This document shows, one piece after another, positions 7,240 through 10,804 of a stretch of 10,804 nt of DNA. The stretch comes from an uncultured Bacteroidales bacterium. GTDB taxonomy: Bacteria; Bacteroidota; Bacteroidia; Bacteroidales; Paludibacteraceae. The notes below the pieces were generated by a model, which saw nothing but the letters and a program-made list of their open reading frames with translations, was not told the origin of the DNA and did not search any database. Where the stretch lies: positions 1-10,804 of the forward strand of contig CALGCU010000179.1 of the NCBI GenBank assembly GCA_937886455.1, given 5' to 3'. Position numbers and translations under genes: made by a program. Position 1 is the first letter of the stretch; every line of letters starts with the position of its first letter.

Positions 7240-8502
7240 ATGAAAGCACTAATGTTTGGTTGGGAATTCCCACCGCACATCTTGGGAGGATTGGGAACTG
7301 CAAGCTTCGGACTCACACGAGGCATGGCACAACAAGAAGACATGGAAATAACATTCGTTATTCCAAAACCTTGGGGAGACGAAGACCAATCGTTCTTACG
7401 AATAATCGGAGCATGCAACGTGCCAATTGTGTGGAAAGAAAATGACTGGAACCACGTACAAGAACGTTTAGGTAAATTCATGAACCCTGATGAATATTTC
7501 TGGCTCAGAGAAGGCATACGATATGACTTCCGACGCATTGGTACTAACGAACTGGGATGCGTAGATTTCTCAGGAAGATACCCCGACAATCTCATCGAAG
7601 AAATCGGAAACTATGAAGCAGTGGCAAGTGTCTTAGCCAACCGACTTGATTTTGACGTCATACACTCACACGACTGGCTCACATATCCGGCTGGAGTCTT
7701 CGCAAAACAAATCTCAGGCAAACCACTGGTCATACACGTACATGCCACAGACTTTGACCGCTCCAGAGGAAATGTAAACCCAACGGTTTACAGCATTGAA
7801 AAAAGAGGAATGGAAGAAGCTGACCACATCATCACTGTGAGCAACCTGACACGCAACACAGTAATTGAAAAATACCACATCGACCCGGCAAAAGTCACTA
7901 CGGTACACAATGCAGTAGAGCCACTGCAAGACGTTGAATCATTCACCAAAACTCAACGAAAAGACAAGGTAGTGACATTCTTAGGACGTATCACAATGCA
8001 AAAAGGACCGGAATACTTTGTGGAAGCTGCAGCACGAGTACTCCAAAAAACTGACGGAGTGCGCTTTGTCATGGCTGGAAGCGGAGACATGATGAATGAA
8101 ATGATTCATCTCGCTGCCGCTAAAGGTATTGCTGATAAATTCCAGTTCACCGGATTCCTACGCGGAAGACAAGTACAAGAAATGCTGGCTGAAAGCGACG
8201 TGTACATCATGCCATCTGTGTCTGAACCATTTGGTATATCACCACTCGAAGCCATGCAGGTAGGAACTCCTTCCATCATATCCTACCAGTCCGGATGTGC
8301 TGAGATTCTCTCACACGCCATAAAGACTGACTATTGGGACATTGATGCCATGGCGGACGCAATCTATGCCATTGTGAAATACCCTGCTATGTACAAAAGC
8401 CTCCGTGAACTGGGACAACACGAAGTGAACAACATTCGCTGGTATGATGCAGGACTAAAAGTAAGAGCTATCTACGACCAAGTCATCAATCGCTATTACT
8501 AA
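7240..8502 (+). CDS. GT4-like glycosyltransferase (alpha-glucan synthesis)
   Basis: This 420-residue GT-B-fold retaining glycosyltransferase is most likely a glycogen or alpha-glucan synthase-like enzyme that uses a nucleotide-glucose donor. The N-terminal acceptor-side domain shows GWEFPPHILGGLGTA (7-21), which has the glycine-rich loop of glycogen synthases, and HSHDW (142-146). The C-terminal donor-binding domain shows FLGRITMQKGPEYF (247-260) with Arg250 and Lys255 for the phosphates, MAGSGD (278-283), FTGFLRG (303-309), and the EX7E motif from Glu329 to Glu337 in EPFGISPLE. It is shorter than classical GlgA (about 480). Its place between a debranching enzyme and a GH57 protein supports a storage-glucan role. 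The donor (UDP- or ADP-glucose) cannot be read from the sequence, and a maltodextrin-extending enzyme is also possible. Confidence 0.88.
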   Translation: MKALMFGWEFPPHILGGLGTASFGLTRGMAQQEDMEITFVIPKPWGDEDQSFLRIIGACNVPIVWKENDWNHVQERLGKFMNPDEYFWLREGIRYDFRRIGTNELGCVDFSGRYPDNLIEEIGNYEAVASVLANRLDFDVIHSHDWLTYPAGVFAKQISGKPLVIHVHATDFDRSRGNVNPTVYSIEKRGMEEADHIITVSNLTRNTVIEKYHIDPAKVTTVHNAVEPLQDVESFTKTQRKDKVVTFLGRITMQKGPEYFVEAAARVLQKTDGVRFVMAGSGDMMNEMIHLAAAKGIADKFQFTGFLRGRQVQEMLAESDVYIMPSVSEPFGISPLEAMQVGTPSIISYQSGCAEILSHAIKTDYWDIDAMADAIYAIVKYPAMYKSLRELGQHEVNNIRWYDAGLKVRAIYDQVINRYY

Positions 8503-8563
8503 AAAAAGCAAACACAACTAAACAAACAACTCAATTAGAAACAAAAATATCTATCTATACAAC

Positions 8564-9856
8564 ATGAGAAATATTTGCATGTGCCTACAGTTGCACGCCC
8601 CCTATCGACTCAAACGTTATCGTTTCTTTGAAATCGGTCAAGACCATTACTACTACGATGACTTCCAAACTGAAAGTAAGATCCGCTCCCTGGCAACATT
8701 GTCTTACTTGCCAACCAACTACACACTGTTAGAAATGATTAAAAGTTCTAATGGTAAATTCAAATGTGCCATCGCTGTATCTGGAGTCACACTGGAACTT
8801 TTGGAACAATATGCTCCGGAAGTCATTGATAGTTTTAAAGACTTGACTGAAACCGGATGTGTGGAATTTGTACTTGAACCCTACTCACATGGCTTGGCAT
8901 CACTCATGGATGAAAACGAATGGGAAAATCAACTCAAAGAACATGCCGAAAAAATCGAACAACTATTCGGAGTTAAACCCACTACCCTATGCAACTCTGA
9001 ACTGATATATTCCGATGAAATCGGAGAAAAAGCATACCAATTAGGCTATCGCACCATGATGATTCCGGGAGCTAAAAATGTATTGGGATGGAAAAGCCCT
9101 AATTACATTTATAATCACATCAGCCACTCCAAACTCAAACTCCTTGTGCGAAATCCTAAACTGAGCGACGACATCTCCTTCAGATTCAATGACCACACAT
9201 GGGAAAACTACCCACTCAATGCTGAAAAATTCGTTGAATGGATCAAAAACATGCCGACTGAGGAACCTATCGTCAATCTATGGATGGGATATGAAACATT
9301 CGGAACAAGACAACAAGCCTACACGGGTATATTTGAGTTCCTCAAAGCATTGCCCTACTACACGATGGAACAAGAAATGGGATTCATACTACCCAAAGAA
9401 GCTGGGAAAAAACTATCAAGCGTTGACGCTCTCACCGCACCAACGCCCATTTCATGGTCAGGCGAAGCAAAAAACACCACTGCATGGGCAGGAAACGACC
9501 TACAACAAGAAGCACTGCAAAAATTGTATGCCGTAGCTGAACGCGTACGCCTCTGCTCCGACAAATCATTACAACACGATTGGACTATCCTACAAAGTGC
9601 TGACCACTTCCGCTACATGAGTCACACAGATGCTTTCGACACCAACTACGACTCTCCTTATGAAGCCTTCATGAACTACATGAACGTCCTCTCCGATTTC
9701 CTACAACGTGTGGATGAACAATACCCCACAACCATTGAAAACGAAGAGCTCAACGAATTGTTGAAAACCATCAACAACCAAGAAAAAGAAATTGAACGCT
9801 TGGAAAAAGAACTCAAAGCAACAAAAGCACGCAAAGAGAAAAAAGAAAAGAAATAA
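8564..9856 (+). CDS. GH57 alpha-amylase-like protein, altered active site
   Basis: This 430-residue protein has the GH57 (beta/alpha)7-barrel pattern and no signal peptide, so it should act on cytoplasmic alpha-glucan. Conserved regions in order are LHAPYRLKRYRFFEIG (10-25, in place of HQP), EFVLEPYSHG (101-110), CNSELIYSDE (143-152) with the expected nucleophile Glu146, DDISFRF (202-208), MGYETFGTRQ (241-250) and SADHFRYM (345-352). Characterised members have MDYETFG or DDGEKFG at the fourth site, where the Asp donates the proton. Here residue 242 is Gly (codon GGA, 9287-9289), so normal hydrolysis is doubtful. GH57 is known to contain alpha-amylase-like homologues that lack catalytic residues, and this may be one. 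Residues 391-430 form a charged coiled coil ending in a lysine-rich tail, which may mediate self-association or binding. The preceding 61 bases are A-rich with no promoter box, so it is probably cotranscribed with the GT4 gene. Confidence 0.9.
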   Translation: MRNICMCLQLHAPYRLKRYRFFEIGQDHYYYDDFQTESKIRSLATLSYLPTNYTLLEMIKSSNGKFKCAIAVSGVTLELLEQYAPEVIDSFKDLTETGCVEFVLEPYSHGLASLMDENEWENQLKEHAEKIEQLFGVKPTTLCNSELIYSDEIGEKAYQLGYRTMMIPGAKNVLGWKSPNYIYNHISHSKLKLLVRNPKLSDDISFRFNDHTWENYPLNAEKFVEWIKNMPTEEPIVNLWMGYETFGTRQQAYTGIFEFLKALPYYTMEQEMGFILPKEAGKKLSSVDALTAPTPISWSGEAKNTTAWAGNDLQQEALQKLYAVAERVRLCSDKSLQHDWTILQSADHFRYMSHTDAFDTNYDSPYEAFMNYMNVLSDFLQRVDEQYPTTIENEELNELLKTINNQEKEIERLEKELKATKARKEKKEKK

Positions 9857-9877
9857 AAACGGAATTTAAACACCACA

Positions 9878-9914
9878 AAGGGCTGTAACAAACACTACAT
9901 TTGCTACAGCCCTT
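9878..9914 (+). terminator. Long hairpin after the GH57 gene
   Basis: The arm 9878-9892 pairs with 9900-9914 in a 15-position stem, with one A/C mismatch (9888/9904) and a seven-base loop (9893-9899). The outer ten pairs, AAGGGCTGTA with TACAGCCCTT, are perfect. The hairpin starts 21 bases after the GH57 stop. It is followed by CATTACAC, not a T-run, so it may end transcription only partly or protect the 3' end of the operon mRNA. It ends 16 bases before the lipoprotein ATG. Confidence 0.7.
9896..9903 (+). promoter_or_regulatory. -7 box inside the hairpin
   Basis: TACATTTG matches TAnnTTTG exactly. It lies in the loop and descending arm of the hairpin, 27 bases before the ATG at 9931. The spacing is nearly the same as that of the xylB box (25 bases). 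No TTTG -33 element is seen about 20 bases upstream. It is a candidate promoter for the lipoprotein gene. Confidence 0.4.
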
Positions 9915-9930
9915 CATTACACTAACACAC

Positions 9931-10713
9931 ATGACAAAACACACGCACCTCACCCTGACACATTTCCTCCTCATCTGCACACTCACACTGACTGCCTGCA
10001 CCCATAAACAACAAACACAAGAACGCACCATAACAGTCAACAACACCTCCATACTCTATGAAGTAAGTGGCACAGGACACCCCATCATACTCCTACACGG
10101 TAACGGAGGTTCACACCACGACTTAGACACACTACACACACAACTCCGCCGGGCTGGATACAAAGTATATGCCTTGGACTCCAGAGGACAAGGCGCAAAC
10201 CCACCACTCACAGAATACCACTACAAAGACATGGCAGAAGACGTCTATCAATTCTGTCAATCATTACACATCAACCACCCCATTATCTTTGGATGGAGCG
10301 ACGGAGGAATCATAGCATTAGAACTCGAAATCATGCATCCCGGAACAGCCGGCCAACTCATCATCTGTGGAGCCAATCTCAACCCCAACGGACTTAGAGA
10401 AGACTTCCATGCACACTTTGTCGCCACAGCCGACACCACAAACCCACTCACACGCATGATGCTCTACGAACCCAACATCACCACAGAACAATTAGCCGAC
10501 ATCACATGTCCCGTGCTCGTATGCGCAGGAGAACACGACCTGATTAGCGAAGCACACACCCGCCTCATAGCAGAAAACATCCCCAAAGGAGAATTACTCA
10601 TCATTCCCAATGAAGATCACGGCTCTTACATCTGGCACAGCCCTAAAATAGGCAACATCCTACTCCAACACCTCCAACAACACCCAACAACAAAACAATC
10701 CAAAACAAACTAA
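9931..10713 (+). CDS. Lipoprotein alpha/beta hydrolase
   Basis: The 260-residue product starts with a lipoprotein signal (about 7-22 hydrophobic) and the lipobox LTAC with Cys23, so it should be exported and lipid-anchored. The mature part is an alpha/beta hydrolase: the oxyanion motif HGNGG (56-60), DSRGQG (83-88), the nucleophile elbow GWSDGG with Ser123, the acid Asp203 in AGEHD, and His230 in NEDHG. The triad is complete and the lid region (about 150-185) is short. The substrate is unknown; esterase, lipase-like or aryl-ester activity are possible. An upstream in-frame TTG at 9901 would add ten residues, but it lies in the hairpin stem and would spoil the signal peptide, so the ATG at 9931 is preferred. 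The DNA is even richer in C and A than its neighbours. It probably does not belong functionally to the glycogen unit. Confidence 0.88.
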   Translation: MTKHTHLTLTHFLLICTLTLTACTHKQQTQERTITVNNTSILYEVSGTGHPIILLHGNGGSHHDLDTLHTQLRRAGYKVYALDSRGQGANPPLTEYHYKDMAEDVYQFCQSLHINHPIIFGWSDGGIIALELEIMHPGTAGQLIICGANLNPNGLREDFHAHFVATADTTNPLTRMMLYEPNITTEQLADITCPVLVCAGEHDLISEAHTRLIAENIPKGELLIIPNEDHGSYIWHSPKIGNILLQHLQQHPTTKQSKTN

Positions 10714-10747
10714 AAAAACTAAAAAGCACTGTCCCCTTTAGGGGCTT
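10712..10747 (-). terminator. Terminator facing the minus strand
   Basis: CCCC (10733-10736) and GGGG (10741-10744) form a short stem with loop TTTA. Outer AAGC (10724-10727) can pair with GCTT (10744-10747) with a five-base bulge. On the minus strand the hairpin is followed by T5 and then T7 (complement of 10721-10725 and 10712-10718), which is the layout of an intrinsic terminator. It would serve a convergent minus-strand gene lying to the right of the window, and may also end the lipoprotein transcript from the other side. Confidence 0.5.
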
Positions 10748-10804
10748 CACGAGGTACTTGTAGAATCAGGATCTATTTGCATGGCTTCCTCATACAAAAA
10801 CTAA

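Noticed and set aside
7020..7595. 191-codon minus-strand open frame across the GDE/GT4 junction
   Set aside because: Antisense shadow of two clear genes; the product is low in recognisable motifs and there is no promoter or start context.
9901..9930. Upstream TTG start for the lipoprotein gene
   Set aside because: The TTG is inside the hairpin stem, and the extra ten residues would precede a normal signal peptide that starts with MTKH at 9931.
1..10804. CRISPR array, tRNA, insertion sequence or integration site
   Set aside because: No regularly spaced repeats, no tRNA-like cloverleaf, no transposase and no terminal inverted repeats were noticed on either strand. Runs such as CACACA come from frequent ACA and CAC codons.

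Overview
The window looks like part of a Bacteroidota chromosome, most likely order Bacteroidales. Three things support this. The gene order xylB-xylA-xylE and the trio debranching enzyme / GT4 glycosyltransferase / GH57 are arrangements I know from Bacteroides and relatives. Two genes are preceded by the Bacteroidota -7 box TAnnTTTG, and a third by a near match. Clear Shine-Dalgarno sequences are mostly absent, and gene starts sit behind A-rich leaders. DNA is moderately AT-rich. All eight genes lie on the + strand, whose sequence is visibly rich in A and C.

Layout. Positions 1-269 hold a leader region with a -7 box at 237-244. Positions 270-5088 form a tight xylose operon: xylulokinase, xylose isomerase, xylose/H+ symporter and a GNAT acetyltransferase, with gaps of 32, 10 and 4 bases. 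Positions 5089-5289 hold a hairpin and then a promoter candidate. Positions 5290-9856 form an alpha-glucan (glycogen) operon: a GDE/GH133-type debranching enzyme, a GT-B glycosyltransferase of GT4 type, and a GH57 alpha-amylase-like protein with a charged coiled-coil tail. A long hairpin (9878-9914) ends this unit. A lipoprotein alpha/beta hydrolase follows (9931-10713). The last 90 bases hold a hairpin whose T-tract faces the minus strand, which suggests a convergent gene to the right.

How the genes work together. XylE imports xylose with protons, XylA isomerises it to xylulose, and XylB phosphorylates it to xylulose-5-phosphate for the pentose phosphate pathway. The second operon acts on cytoplasmic storage alpha-glucan by debranching, glucosyl transfer and an uncertain GH57 role. 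The two modules probably have separate promoters. Placing xylose catabolism beside glycogen turnover suggests a carbon intake and storage neighbourhood, but that link is inference.

I found no mobile element, CRISPR array, RNA gene or new multi-gene system. The most interesting points are at residue and regulatory level. The GH57 protein has Gly where the catalytic Asp is expected. The debranching enzyme has TWMN where I expect TWMD. A perfect -7 box sits in the loop and descending arm of the hairpin just before the lipoprotein gene.
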